Counted from the first letter of the stretch, positions 23,549-34,784 are shown. The stretch is 64,000 bases of DNA from Hetaerina americana (GCA_022747635.1 JAKTNV010000017.1:744001-808000), one strand, 5' to 3'. Made by a program: numbers and translations. The notes: generated by a model not told the origin, from the letters alone.

Positions 23549-25949
23549 GATACAAAATTTCGTTGGCAAGATCATCTTTCCAACGGACACATTTCAAAAT
23601 TTCTAACTGCTCCAAAGCATCGAGCCTTTGACCTTTTTCTTCAAAATGAATAATTTTTGTCACAAAGTCACTTTTGTGATCACTTTCGATGAGGTGTTTT
23701 GCAAAGAGGGATGTTATGTTCTTATTTTTTACACATGTTTGGTGTTCTTTAATCCTTTCTTTAAATTTCCGTCCTGTTTGTCCAATATACTTTGTGCTAC
23801 AATCCGAGCACTTTAACTCATACACTCCACTCCTCTCGTTTTCGGGGACTTTGTCTTTAGTGTGAGAGATCAGGTTCTTAAGGCATGAACGACTGTAAAA
23901 GGCACATTTAATTTTTTCTTTAGGTAAACTTTTAATTACTTTTTGAGAAATAGTCCCAAGATATAGTATTCTCCGCCATTTGGCAGTGGGATCTTTTACA
24001 TGTTCGTGGTTGTAAATGTGGCTTAAGGCTATTTTTGTAAGTTTATTCCGGTAAAGTTTATTTATTAGATCTTCTGAATACCCATTGTTTACTGCTAACG
24101 TTTTAATTACATTAAGTTCCTTATTTACATTGAATTTTGACATAGGGATAGCGGTCAAACGGTGGATCATTGCATGAAATGCCGAAAGCTTTTGGGTGAA
24201 GCAATGCCTTGAAGAGGAATTAATTAATTGGTCTGTATACATTTCTTTCCTAAAAATGGAATACTGTAACCCATCTTTGTCTTTAGAAATGGATAGGTCG
24301 AGGAAATTCAGGGAACCTTTTTCCTCTTTTTCACACGTGAATTGTACATTAGAATTGATAGAATTTAGATGTGCTAGAAACTGATCTAGTTGCCTATCAG
24401 AACCTGTCCACACACAGAAGACATCGTCTACATATCTTAACCAACAAAATACATTATTAATGAGAGGGTAGGCTGAGGAGAACAAAACTTTTTCAAAATT
24501 GTCCATATACATATCGGCCAGGAGTGGGGACAAGGGCGAGCCCATGGCTAAACCATTGGGTTGTTGGAAATAGGTACCATTAAAAATGAAATAATTTTGG
24601 GAAACACACGTCTTAAGTAATGCACAAAGTTCACTTATAACTGGAACTGGGATGGATTTCCGGATGAGGATGTCTTCGGCAAGGTTCACCGCTTCCATGG
24701 GTGGCACGTTGGTGAAAAGGTTGCGTACATCAAAGGAAACAAGCATGCACTTTTTCGGGATGACCTTTTTCATAAGTTTGTTCACAAGGTCCAAGGAATT
24801 CACTACACCATATTCCGTGGAAAATTTGGAAACCTCCCTGAAGAGTACATTAAGCCTTTTCGCTAGTATGTGGTTGGGAGCTGACATATTTGATACTACA
24901 GGCCTGATCGGAATCCCATTTTTATGAACTTTAGGTAGCCCGAAAAACCGTGGTGCTGAGGGATTCATTTGCACTAGTTTCAACATTTCACAACTTTTGA
25001 ATAACGTGTTACAAGATTTAATCACTTTCTTAATTTCTTGTTGAAACTTGGGGGTTGGGTCTGAACGAAGTACTTCAATGTTATTGTCCCTGATGAAGTC
25101 TTCGCATTTCGTGATGTAGGTATTTCGTTCTAATACAACCACTGCGCTCCCTTTGTCTGCTTTCTGGATGATCAAATTTTTCTCTGTCACTGAATGTTTA
25201 ATGGACTTTAAGGCCTCGTACTCGGTAGAATACTTCATCTTTTTTACTCCAAGTTTTGAGAATTTAAGGAGCTCCTGGGAAACAACTTGTTTAACCGCGA
25301 TATTTTCTTTCTGAAGGGCAACTTCAAGGTCAACAGCCAGGTTTTTAATGTTTTTAACAGAAATTGGAATTTTAGGTACGTACTTAAGGCCTTTTTCTAG
25401 CAAAGAAATCTCACTATTAGAAAAGGAATGTCCGGAAAGGTTAACGATTCGAGGCCCAAACTTATGGTCACACTTAGAACTTGTTGATTTTGAACTGGAC
25501 TCCTTATTTCTCCGTAGTAAATCAAGCTTACGGTTCATTTTCGCTCTTTTTTGAAAGGAAATCTCACTGCACTTCTGACGGACCTCATTATCAAAGTATA
25601 GCCACTCGATCCAATGAAGTTTATGGGACAATTCCACGTATAAAAGTAGTAGATAATGGGATATAGCGTCTCGTTTAACATACCAATCGTGTAACTCCCT
25701 TTTAAGCCAGGCTTTCTTGGCTACTCCTATAGCGAACTTTCCTGCCGAGGATTGGGTTTTCTTACACTGAAGGTTGATGTACTTCGGGAAAACTCCAAGG
25801 GAGATGCAGCGGCTGTTGAAGAAGATGTTCAATGACGCATTCCGGTATTTCCGGGAGAGTCTTCTGTAGAGGCTTGCCATAACTGCGTTACTGGCGCACT
25901 TAATAAAATTTGTTGTCTCAGGCGTAACTTTGTGGAATTTGCATAACAT
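23511..25949 (-). CDS. PLE polyprotein: reverse transcriptase + GIY-YIG endonuclease
   Basis: An intact frame of 812 aa from the first ATG. The frame stays open 19 codons further upstream to a GTG at 26006 inside the pLTR. I prefer the ATG because it lies 1-2 nt outside the pLTR boundary. Visible parts, numbered from that ATG: a basic N-terminal region; the PLE block with DKGSAVVV (~266); FGLPKVHK (~336); RT motif A SFDVRNLFTNVP with catalytic Asp ~407; motif B around GLAMGSPLSPL (~466); motif C YVDD at 506-509; a connecting region; then a GIY-YIG nuclease with GVY ~708 and YIG ~721 followed by a basic helix. The nuclease region contains CxxC (~714/717) and HLIESDH (~752-758), matching the zinc-finger-like residues known from animal PLE nucleases. 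The stop codon lies inside the downstream pLTR. There is no internal stop or frameshift and the core motifs are present, so the protein may be active. Its role is to cut target DNA and prime cDNA synthesis on the element RNA. Confidence 0.95.
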   Translation of the reverse strand: MLCKFHKVTPETTNFIKCASNAVMASLYRRLSRKYRNASLNIFFNSRCISLGVFPKYINLQCKKTQSSAGKFAIGVAKKAWLKRELHDWYVKRDAISHYLLLLYVELSHKLHWIEWLYFDNEVRQKCSEISFQKRAKMNRKLDLLRRNKESSSKSTSSKCDHKFGPRIVNLSGHSFSNSEISLLEKGLKYVPKIPISVKNIKNLAVDLEVALQKENIAVKQVVSQELLKFSKLGVKKMKYSTEYEALKSIKHSVTEKNLIIQKADKGSAVVVLERNTYITKCEDFIRDNNIEVLRSDPTPKFQQEIKKVIKSCNTLFKSCEMLKLVQMNPSAPRFFGLPKVHKNGIPIRPVVSNMSAPNHILAKRLNVLFREVSKFSTEYGVVNSLDLVNKLMKKVIPKKCMLVSFDVRNLFTNVPPMEAVNLAEDILIRKSIPVPVISELCALLKTCVSQNYFIFNGTYFQQPNGLAMGSPLSPLLADMYMDNFEKVLFSSAYPLINNVFCWLRYVDDVFCVWTGSDRQLDQFLAHLNSINSNVQFTCEKEEKGSLNFLDLSISKDKDGLQYSIFRKEMYTDQLINSSSRHCFTQKLSAFHAMIHRLTAIPMSKFNVNKELNVIKTLAVNNGYSEDLINKLYRNKLTKIALSHIYNHEHVKDPTAKWRRILYLGTISQKVIKSLPKEKIKCAFYSRSCLKNLISHTKDKVPENERSGVYELKCSDCSTKYIGQTGRKFKERIKEHQTCVKNKNITSLFAKHLIESDHKSDFVTKIIHFEEKGQRLDALEQLEILKCVRWKDDLANEILYPSHSPLLDLPLF

Positions 25950-25950
25950 A

Positions 25951-26211
25951 TTGAAATGTAATGAAATAATTGACTTTGTAATTCCACACACTTTATTTAA
26001 AAACACACGACCAAGTTTCGACGTTGAACGTCATCATCAGGTGGTCCTCATAGAAGCACGCTGGCTATATATACCTTCTGATCATAGGAGGGGGGGGTTG
26101 GTCAGAGAGGGAGGTCGGAGGGGTAAAAAAGGTTACAATGTAGCTGGGAAGAAAAGAGAATTACATTTTTGATTTAGAAGAGTGGTAGGTCTAGGAGTGG
26201 GGAGTGGGAGG
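25951..26211 (-). repeat. Upstream pseudo-LTR of the PLE
   Basis: 261 bp in direct orientation with the copy at 23287-23548. Differences from that copy: a 1-nt deletion plus G to A near 26012-26015, and one G/A change near 26163. In element orientation it precedes the ORF and carries a hammerhead-type motif (26004-26043). It likely supplies the 5' untranslated RNA and possibly promoter sequence, as pLTRs of Penelope elements are thought to do. A run of eight G's (26092-26099) has the same length in both copies. Confidence 0.92.
26004..26043 (-). ncRNA. Hammerhead-type ribozyme motif in the upstream pLTR
   Basis: Same layout as the downstream copy: CUGAUGA 26040-26034, GAAA 26019-26016, GUC 26011-26009. 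A 1-nt deletion and a G to A change fall in stem III, leaving two clear base pairs instead of three. Predicted cleavage after 26009 would leave an RNA whose 5' end lies 59 nt upstream of the polyprotein ATG. The weaker stem III may reduce cleavage of a lone motif. Confidence 0.65.
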
Positions 26212-26302
26212 TTAAATAAAGTGTGTGGAATTACAAAGTCAATTATTTCATTACATTTCAATATGTTATGCAAATTCCACAAAGTTACGCCTGAGACAAC
26301 AA
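26212..26302 (+). repeat. 91-bp inverted arm at the 5' end of the PLE
   Basis: The sequence is an exact 91/91 reverse complement of 25910-26000, so it duplicates the start of the polyprotein gene and the inner end of the pLTR in opposite orientation. The two arms flank 26001-26211 and could form a long foldback. Inverted, truncated 5' pieces of this kind are typical of Penelope insertions and are thought to arise during target-primed reverse transcription. The arm ends exactly at the right target-site duplication. Confidence 0.93.
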
Positions 26303-26314
26303 ATGCTTTTAGTT
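26303..26314. repeat. Right target-site duplication of the PLE
   Basis: ATGCTTTTAGTT, identical to 23274-23285. It fixes the outer edge of the inverted arm at 26302. Confidence 0.92.
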
Positions 26315-29300
26315 ATTTAAATGTCAGTTTCGACTACAGGTTTAAATAATTTATTTGGGAGTTCATTCTGAGGGAAGCAGCAGATATCTTATCAATACTA
26401 TCTTTTTTTAATAATCATATGCGGCCTTGCTCGGGAAAAGAGGGCTCTCCACTAAGAAGGAAAATGAGACTCGTCTTTAAGCTTCTCTAAATTTTAATAA
26501 GTGCTTCGGGCATAATAGGAGAACTGCAAAGACATTTGCGTGAGCGTAAAAAAATAAATATATTTAAGATTTTAAGATAAGGTAATCATGATTCAGCTGA
26601 GCACCAATTATATTTTAAATCAAGGCTTTTTTCATCAGAGTAGAGTTTGACTGACCTTTTGCGTTTGCCATGGGTTAGAATTATTATCAAGCGAACATAT
26701 AATAAAAGAATTTCATGTGGGTAAGTTATGCGCTCTTTATTTCATTTACTCTGTTCCATGAAGTAAGTGTAATTTAGCTGACGTTTAGATGATTATCAAT
26801 TGTAGCAATCAGTGGTAAGAAATCAACAATAGTTCATAAATATTTTTTGTAATATTGATCATTCCAATGGTCGACGTTTGCTGATTATTGTTTTGCTTTA
26901 TACATATATTTTTTGAGAGGTTCAAGAGATAATTATTGTAGAAAGATGAGAACAATGGAAATTATTACTTCAATTTGAATGGCACGTGATTTTTCAAACA
27001 GCTGATATTCAGCAAAATTATTATAGCTAATAGTAATCCATCATTTTTGATTTAGGTTCTGGATGGCCGTAAAAACAAATCACCGCTACATTTTTAAGCC
27101 TCACCTAATACGAGACAGTGTAAGCAGTGACGATATAATTTGTATTCAATATTCGTGAAACCGAGACGAAAGTTATTAATAAATGTAAAGACGAATTAGC
27201 GAACTCATAATTGCTAGACTGGACATATAAATCTTTTTCTTGAAGGTAATAATTCTTAGTACAGCATTTTGTACAACCGTTGTGTTAATCGAAAAAGTAA
27301 ATATTAATGATTAATTAAAAATTGAAATTTAGTATCTTATTCATTATATTCCTAAGACTCCTAAATAGGCTGCTTTTTCGATTCTTTTTTCGGTTTAAGG
27401 AAATACGCAGCCCCAAAGGAGGCACATCAAAGTATACCAAATTGGATATATAAAACATTAGCAGTAGTAGATTAGTGGAAGTTTAATTTAAAAAAGTTAA
27501 ATAAAATTCCCCTAGGACTAGTTCATTGACAAAATATTCCTCTATCGTTTAAAAAATAACATTTTGTTGCATTACTTATGGGAAGACCGATAGTCTCGCA
27601 ATGAAAATTTTTATGGTAAACACCATTCTGCAAAAGACTCTTTCCTTAAATAATAGATAGTATAGCTACAGCAGCAAAATAAAATGTTGATAAAAAACTT
27701 GAACTTAGTCCATTGAGAGTTAGTTAGTTAGTTTGGTCCCGCTATGCTTCATTAGCGATTTTGAAATTTTATCACGTCGCAAATACCTAATTATTAATAG
27801 AAGTAGTATAGCAGAGGGATTAAATGAAACGTAATTATTCGTAAACCATATTTCACACCAGTCATTAACATTTCAATGGGAAGAAATTTTTGTTTTCTCG
27901 TCAAGAAGAATCGTACGCTGCCGGGCATGAATTTGGATATGCTTCATGGTTTTGGCTCGGTTCGCGATAGTTAACGCCTTGCATACGCCGTTAATTCTCT
28001 CCCCATCGTAACTGCATAAGTCAAGCCTGAGATATTTCTTTCGTTCCAAAATAGGCATGTATTCATTTATCTAAGGTCAAAATAGTTCACATATAAATTT
28101 CTGAGCAAGCACCTCTTAAGTCATCTCAGGAACACCTGTTTATGTATGTAGCGGATGTAAGATATTATAGACACAAATCTACAAAATTGCACTTTAGATA
28201 AACGGTTTTATTTAATGTAACGTTTCAAACTGAGATAGCATCGGCGGAAGCAAGTTTTCTGAAAAGGGAGGTTTTTACGCAAGGTCTCACGCACGCGCTC
28301 GAGGATTGTTTGACACCGGATTTCCGTATTCAGTCCGAAGGATTCGTTCATTCACATCTTTCTCATAATTATATATATATATTAAGATATATATTCCATT
28401 ATTTAATTCATACTCAAGTCATTATTGCTTTAACAAGCCCGAAAAAGTTCGTAAATATTTATCATTTTTCCTGTATTAATCATTAATGCCGTCCTCCAAC
28501 TTTTCTAATTTTCCTCGGCGCTGAACTTATTTTTTATTGCTCCAAGGTTACGAAAAATTATTTAAATTTCATCGTCTAGAATATTTCTTTTTCATATAAA
28601 ATTTATAGTTTCGCTACATGGTTTGGAAAAATTAAAAAAATATTAAAATTCTAAATAATGCCTGAATTCTTTCGACTGGGATTCATTACTTTGAAACATA
28701 TAATAGGCGCCGAAACAATGTAAACCAAAGTGGGTGAGAGAGTTCCTTAATTAACGTTGTTAAATATTCGGATAGTTATGCTAATATCACTCTCAATTTA
28801 TGGAGCGTCTATAATGGAGTCGGTTTTATTCATTAAGGGATAAAGGGCCGGCATCAAGAGCCCTTCTGTGACCATCAAATCTCTTTATTACCAAATATAA
28901 TGAATTAATTTGTACAAATAATTTGTATTTTTTTCAATTCACATTCATTTTTGTCGCTTTGATAAAAATTTTCTTTCCATCAATTTAAAAATTTCATAAT
29001 GGGTTGGTCTTACTTTATTTTTTGAAATATACACAATGATTAGATATTTGGACGTCTTTGACAATCATGGATATATTTGTGTTGATTATTCCGGACCTGG
29101 GTGTCTCCTACAAATGCCATATCACTTCGGTAATATGTGTGTATGAATATAGTGATCTTGAATCAATGATGCCAAAATATTGAAGCAACTTCCATCAACT
29201 AATCGAATATACCTAGTTTATTTGAAACTTCTGAGCCAATTTTCCCAATGGACTCAATGAAAATATTAATTTAACAATTAAATTATTATGAATCGAATGT

Positions 29301-29539
29301 GTTCATATAAATTGGTTCAACGAATTTTGGATATTGTTTATGGAGATAAATTGACTAGTTTTTTCCACCAAGCAGAGATCACTGAAGTATCGAAGCAAGA
29401 TGAAAACGTCCATTCATGTTTGGAGATAATTTTCTAAGACTCATGATTGATTTGCACCCACTTCACATGGATAAATAGGAGCTTCAGAGCTAAATGATAT
29501 AATTTGTAAGGAGTATGACCTGCGCCTTAATTGAAATGG
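26315..29539. other. Very AT-rich noncoding tract
   Basis: No coding or repeat signal is recognised. It contains a short TATATATA stretch near 28371-28390. Confidence 0.6.
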
Positions 29540-30215
29540 CTTTGAGTGTGATTTATTTCGATTTCGCTCAACATTATTCTTGAATAACTGTTTACTGTAA
29601 TAATGCTCTGATGAAAACATCCGTGTTCAAGTGTATTTTTAAAGATGGCCGGCAAGACGCCACGGATGATGCAAGGCCGGGATGACCTTCAACTTCCTGT
29701 GTTGACGACAACATTGATCGTGTGCGGTCCCTTGTCCTTGCCGATCGTCGAAGACCTGTCTGAATGATAGCTGATGAAGTGAATTTAGGAAAATCAACAG
29801 TTCACACTACTTTAACCGAACATGATGGATGGATTCCTCTTCATGAAAATGCACCTGCACATTCTGCATTGATTGTTCGCTAGTTTCTGGTAAAAAGTTC
29901 AATCACCATCCTTGATCATCCTCCTTATTCGTCAGGTCTCGCCCCCTGCGACTTTTTCCTATTCCCAAAATACAAAAATATGATGAGGAGACATCACTGG
30001 GAAGATGTGGACACAATAAAACAAGAAACGACGAAAAAACTACGAAGCCTAACTGCCGAGGACTTCCAAGGGTGCTTTAAACATTGGAAAATAAGATGGA
30101 ATAAGTGCATAGCAACTAATGGAGAGTACTTTGAAGGAGAAAAAATCTTTGTAGAATAAATTTTGCAAAATAAGGTTTTTATGGCCTCAGTTCGCGTGTT
30201 TATTGGGCAGAGTAG
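29540..30215 (+). mobile_element. Internally deleted mariner transposon
   Basis: Conceptual translation gives the N-terminal part of a mariner transposase (FKDGRQDATDDARPG, stop, PSTS, then VDDNIDRVRSLVLADRRRPV, stop, MIADEVNLGKSTVHTTLTEHDG; 29638-29828). This runs directly into the C-terminal catalytic region from 29829 (WIPLHENAPAHSALIVR, stop, FL...DHPPYSSGLAPCDFFLFPK) and on to EDFQGCFKHWKIRWNKC and EYFEGEKI (end ~30158). The middle of the transposase, including the first catalytic Asp, is missing, and the joint falls in the HDG shared by both sides. The second catalytic Asp (HDNA) is now Glu. Two of the stops look like CGA to TGA decay. The ends are approximate and no clear terminal repeats were found. 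It cannot make an active enzyme. Confidence 0.85.
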
Positions 30216-31424
30216 TAGTCCCTACTCTCTAAATAGGGGAGCTCACCAAACCAATACTGTAAACTTAGTTTAACTATCATATTTTTTTACTTGAATACTG
30301 TTTTTTCCGCTCCTCAGGTTTCCGTCAAAATTTTAGTTAATAAAAACTCGGAAAGAGAACAGTTTATCAGGTATTTTATCGCAAGGTAGTTATGTTATGT
30401 TTTACGTTTCTTTCTTGCGTGCTAAAAATGCTACGGTCGTTATAGTAACTGTTACCGCGACCTTTGACGGACTTGTTCGTATCGCTCTCATTGGTCTCCA
30501 CCTTCATTCACGGCTGCTGCCCTTGCCCTTGGAGTGATATCATATTTATTGGCGATTTTGTCACAAAGTCATGGCATCTAGATTTTTACCTCAATAATGG
30601 CAGATGTTTTAGTGAATAGATGAAAAAGAGGATAATTGAATGGATTCATCTGTAAACAAATCGTAGGAATGATGACCTCTGGTACTTGTGTGCATACTCG
30701 CGTTTCAGTGAAGGATACGTTTACAAATCATTTCACTAAGGAAAATATTTTTTTCAGATTAATAGTTTTTGTGAGTATTCATGCTATTTAGATAATCTTA
30801 TCCTACCGAAATATTATAACAAAAGCAAGGAAAACGATCATGCCTACTGAGTTTTTGAATCAAGTGAAAAATATGACTACACCCGAGGCATAAACTGTTG
30901 TTTCTTGAGGAAGTGTTAATATAGATTTATTGAGAGATCACCAGGAGTTTATCTCTAATGTTATCAATAGTTCTATTAGTTTGTCTCAGTGGATACAAAC
31001 CCCCAGCGAAGTAAGGATTGTATTTTTTTAATATCTCCTATTTAATGAATAATGGATATAGTTCGATCCAAAGTTGTTGGTGTAAAGGGTTGTCATTACT
31101 TTTAACGCAGTTTGTTCCCCGCAGGTTCCGCTTTAGTTCCATTATGAATGTTCCAACCACGCGAATATATGCGACCAGATTTGTCAGCGTTGGCTGTGAA
31201 GACAAATTTGAACATGTGAGACTAACATTTCTGTTCAGTCGTGTATGCAAAAACACCTTTCCGGTTTGAGCAAAATTGAGCTTACCTAGAAAGACTGCAT
31301 CAGCTATGTATTAACGCCAGCATATTCTATCGTGTAGACTTCACCAGCAAGGAAATGAGGTGAAAATATTTTACCACTACTTCACAAGGGAGAGAGCTCA
31401 TATAATCCTTGTGGTGCAATTTAG

Positions 31425-31426
<2 letters not shown>
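30216..31426. other. AT-rich DNA, nothing recognised
   Basis: Overlapping 72- and 83-codon frames on opposite strands at 31018-31269 are likely chance. Confidence 0.55.

Positions 31427-31498
<72 letters not shown>
31427..31498. repeat. (TA)n microsatellite, about 36 units
   Basis: Uninterrupted alternating TA over roughly 71 nt, followed by a short TATG/TGTG-rich tail. Open frames across it encode only Tyr-Ile repeats and are not genes. Confidence 0.97.
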
Positions 31499-31502
<4 letters not shown>

Positions 31503-32019
31503 ATGTATGTGTGTATGTATATGCATATTTATGAGATACTCCTCTTTATCAAAATGAAATACACTATGTTATCCCACAGAAGATATATTTCAGTGTATAA
31601 TAGTGTATTTCATTTTGATATGAAGCAATTCCACAAAGTTACTATGGATACAATTAACCAGATACTCCTCTTGACAGTGGCGATGGTGGCTGGGACCATA
31701 GAACTATTGATAGAGACTTTTGCTTTATTTTTTGTGTGTTACTTTTTAGCGTTGAGTCACGTAAACTTTGCAGGGCACACACTTCAAACACACGGTCATA
31801 CGCACGCAGATAGTCACACGAAGACGTATTTGCAAAATCCATCACCAAAAGTGAAATGTATGTCTATATTGATAGTGATGCTGATACCAATTTTCCATAA
31901 GTGTCTTGCCCACTTAACGATGTTATTTCTTTCAAACCTCCATCTCTCACCATTTGAAAACTTTTCAAGGAATTTAGAGTGTTAGAGGTTAGTACAGAGT
32001 AACAAATAAAGATGTTTCT
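31499..32019. other. DNA between the (TA)n array and the LINE tail
   Basis: The plus frame 31425-31985 is open only because it begins in the TA repeat. Downstream residues show no domain. Confidence 0.5.
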
Positions 32020-32265
32020 CAAAGTGTGGGAAAAGAGAGTGAAAGTCACAGGCAGGATGAGGAGAGAAACTAATTGGACACATCCTGAGGAGCCACGCGA
32101 GTTTGCTGAAGGCCATAATTGAAGGAACCAAAGGGAAGGGGGAATGGCAGAGGGAGGCAAAGGTGGATTACGAGAGACTAGAAGACGTCAGCGCAAGGAA
32201 CTATGAAGGATTGACAGGGAACCGGTTAGGTTGGAGAGCTGCTACCGACCAATTTTTAGTTTTAT
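32020..32265 (+). mobile_element. LINE C-terminal relic
   Basis: Frame-shifted pieces on the plus strand read RDEERN, LIGHIL-like, SLLKAIIEGTKGK-like, then YERLEDVSARNYEGLTGNRLGWRAATDQF (to ~32251). The block GHILR...LLKxxIEG...V...YxxLxxxxxDRxxWR is a common LINE C-terminus. No RT palm remains. It probably belongs to the same broad lineage as the relics at 0.1, 37.2, 55.1 and 57.7 kb. Confidence 0.6.
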
Positions 32266-33602
32266 AATCTATGATGATGAAGATGAACTTCGATAAGACT
32301 GAAAAACAGTACACTGGATGTAATCGGAAGATAATAATAATTATTAAACCCTTGGAGTGCATTTGAATGCGTGAATGAATACACAATAACACACTGGTAA
32401 TGCTGATACTAGTTTTCCTCGAGCTCATAGCAACCAAATTACATCATTTCCTTCAAACTATTAAGCTCTTGCCACTGAGTAACGTTCGTGGGATATACGG
32501 TCGTGAAGATTATCTTTGATACCAATGAACAAAAACTCACTGAACGGATTCGTAATAACTATTTTAAAATCATGGGGACTGAATATCCTCAACACTTGAT
32601 GTAATTTTTCAATAAAAAAGTTCCCCCCAATTTCACGTCTCGTGTACTTTCCCAGGGTTATAGAGCAGTGTTGCATAAAAATCTCTGTAATTATGTACTC
32701 ACAGTAAGAAGGAACGAGCTTATAACTTGAAATTCATATGAATTCTGACCAGGCGGCTGCATAAAAATGTCAACGAGTACATTTAGAAGTCCTTGGATGG
32801 CTTTAGATTTTCTTCACCCGAATGAAATATTTACTCGCAAATAGAGAAAAAAATGACGCTTGATTAATTGGCTGAATAGTTAAGGAAAAGAGAATAGACG
32901 GACTGGGTGAATGGAAAGCTATGCGTTCTGAGGCAGAAATTTAGGCCGTGGCTTCATTTTGTATTTTTTTATTTTAAACAGTGATATAGACAATTCCAAT
33001 AATGTCTCTACGGGGTCAATGTGGATGAAGAAATCAATTACAATTCACTCAAATGAGAGAATATGGATGCCTACGGAAACGTTTGCTCCTTGACTGTTAA
33101 ACTATTATTTGCATTGTGTTAAAATTGTTCAATTAATTTATGCAAACCCTTTTTTACCCGAGTGAGTTGTGGAATTAGGTTCGTTAAAGTAAAAATATGA
33201 CACTCGTCTAATTGGTTAGTATAAGGCGTCCTGTCAGCGCCAGAAATCGTCTGCCCACGGGCGTTGCACTAAAGCTTGAGGCACCGAAGAGGTTGTTGAA
33301 TTTTCTTTGTTTTCGCAAAGAAAGCTAAGTAAAAGTCCTCCATTACCTGTTGGTGTAGTTTATGTAGGTCGTCATAAATTGCGGCATGATAAGAACCGTA
33401 GTAACTTGATAGGCGTCCGTTCCCTTGTTTCAAAGTTTTGGCGTCAAAGTTACCCGAGAGTGAGTTAGGTGGTGGTGAAGGTATGCGAATATTCCTCCAT
33501 ATCCTTGGCATAAGCAATGAGGAAACGGCAATTTCATTCTGAGGTAAACACGTCGGGATATTTTCTTAGTTGAGAGACGCTAAAAATAACGAAATCATGT
33601 GA
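32266..33602. other. AT-rich DNA, no gene recognised
   Basis: A minus frame at 33269-33517 (82 codons) is unassigned. No repeats identified. Confidence 0.55.
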
Positions 33603-33845
33603 GGGTACTGTGGCTCGGTGAGTGGCTACCGTCCACTAGTAGACCACCAAATGCTTAGAGGAGGAGTCAGGGTTCATGCTTTATTTGGGTGTAGTTGCGA
33701 GTCCTCAGTGATCAGAACTGTAGCAATCAGTTCCTTAGCTTTGTGGTAAGAATTTCTCAACTGCGGGAAAGTGAAGCGGAAGGCAACTGGAAACCATCGC
33801 ATTATTATTCTGAGAATCTATGACTCACAGCATTTTCTTTTTCTC
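33603..33845 (+). repeat. Possible tRNA-derived SINE
   Basis: The head resembles a tRNA (GTGGCTCGGTGAGTGGCTACC, then GTCAGGGTTCATGC about 50 nt later as a decayed B box). It is followed by a body with GGAAGGCAACTGGAAACCAT (33778-33797), a style of motif found in arthropod SINE bodies. Identification is by appearance only. Confidence 0.35.
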
Positions 33846-34784
33846 ATTCTGTGATAACAGGCGCATTGAACCCTCTCGTGTAAGTTATTCCAGGGTAAAA
33901 TAGTATCGAATTCAGATCTACGGTAAGAGATTGAATAGTCAAGTAAATACTTTTGTTGGGTGAGTCAATCGATTAAAATTAGGACCATGGTATTACAAGT
34001 CTTACCGGATTTCTGTAAAATAGAAAAGCATTGAAGAAAAAATCTCATAGACAAGTCTACACACATCCCTGCAATCCGCCAATTGACAGATGGTAACCGG
34101 CGTTAGAGCGACCAGAGTCCAACCGTTTAGGTAAATGTGTACCTGATTTAGAAACTTAGACGACCATAGAAAGTAGAACAATGAAACACTTTTTCATTTC
34201 CTTGAGTAGTTGTGCCTAATGCCTTTTTCTGTTCCGAGAGTGGATCACGTTTGATAAAAAGAATCCCTTTATTTCCTTTTTCTCGGCAGCCTATTTCATA
34301 TTGATTCTCATTGCTGGATCTCCTGCAAATGTAATACTGAAAGAGAATGATCCCCTCGGGATAAGAATTTTCCCCGTGGAAACTGTACATTTTTTCTATG
34401 GGTTACAGGAGATCTGTGGTAGTTAATGATGTGCCTACTTTTAGTGATTATGTTGATTGATGCTAGATTGTCAAGAGGCAACTGAAATGAACTGGATGAA
34501 CTAAACTAAACTGGAATGGCAAGTGGAAAAATTGAAATAGAGCCGGGGTCGTCTTTATACCAGTTGCTGGAGAAGGTACTGAGAGATCATGAAAACACAT
34601 ATTAATGGAAGAAAGATGGTAAAATACGAATGACGGATTTTATAGTCAAGAAAAGGAAACTATGGATCCCAACTAAATTGCTCCAACATGAGAAAAAGGA
34701 AAACTTAACAATTTAAGAGTTTATTGATGAGCGAGTTAGCACTTTACCATTCCAAATAGTAGCACTTTTTCAAAATTAAAAATG
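33846..34784. other. AT-rich DNA, nothing recognised
   Basis: No motif, repeat or convincing frame. Confidence 0.55.

Larger units (their letters stand above)
23286..26302 (-). mobile_element. Complete Penelope-like retroelement (PLE) insertion
   Basis: A self-contained insertion about 3.0 kb long. It lies between two copies of the 12-bp target-site duplication ATGCTTTTAGTT (23274-23285 and 26303-26314). Read along its minus strand it has a 91-bp inverted arm (26302-26212), an upstream pLTR (26211-25951), one long open reading frame (25949-23511) and a downstream pLTR (23548-23287). The inverted arm is a perfect reverse complement of 25910-26000, which spans the ORF start and the adjacent pLTR end. 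The pLTRs differ by two substitutions and one 1-nt indel, and the ORF is intact, so I infer a recent insertion. Paired pLTRs, an inverted 5' piece and an RT plus GIY-YIG polyprotein are the known architecture of Penelope elements. The clade within PLEs (Penelope/Poseidon versus Neptune) cannot be fixed by eye. Confidence 0.95.

Noticed and set aside
23628..25666. Plus-strand frames inside the PLE.
   Set aside because: Antisense shadows of the minus-strand polyprotein.
25950..26006. A longer start for the PLE protein at a GTG codon in the pLTR.
   Set aside because: The first ATG at 25949 is the natural eukaryotic start and lies exactly outside the pLTR boundary.
31360..31985. Two plus-strand frames crossing the (TA)n array.
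   Set aside because: They stay open only because TA repeats encode Tyr-Ile without stops.
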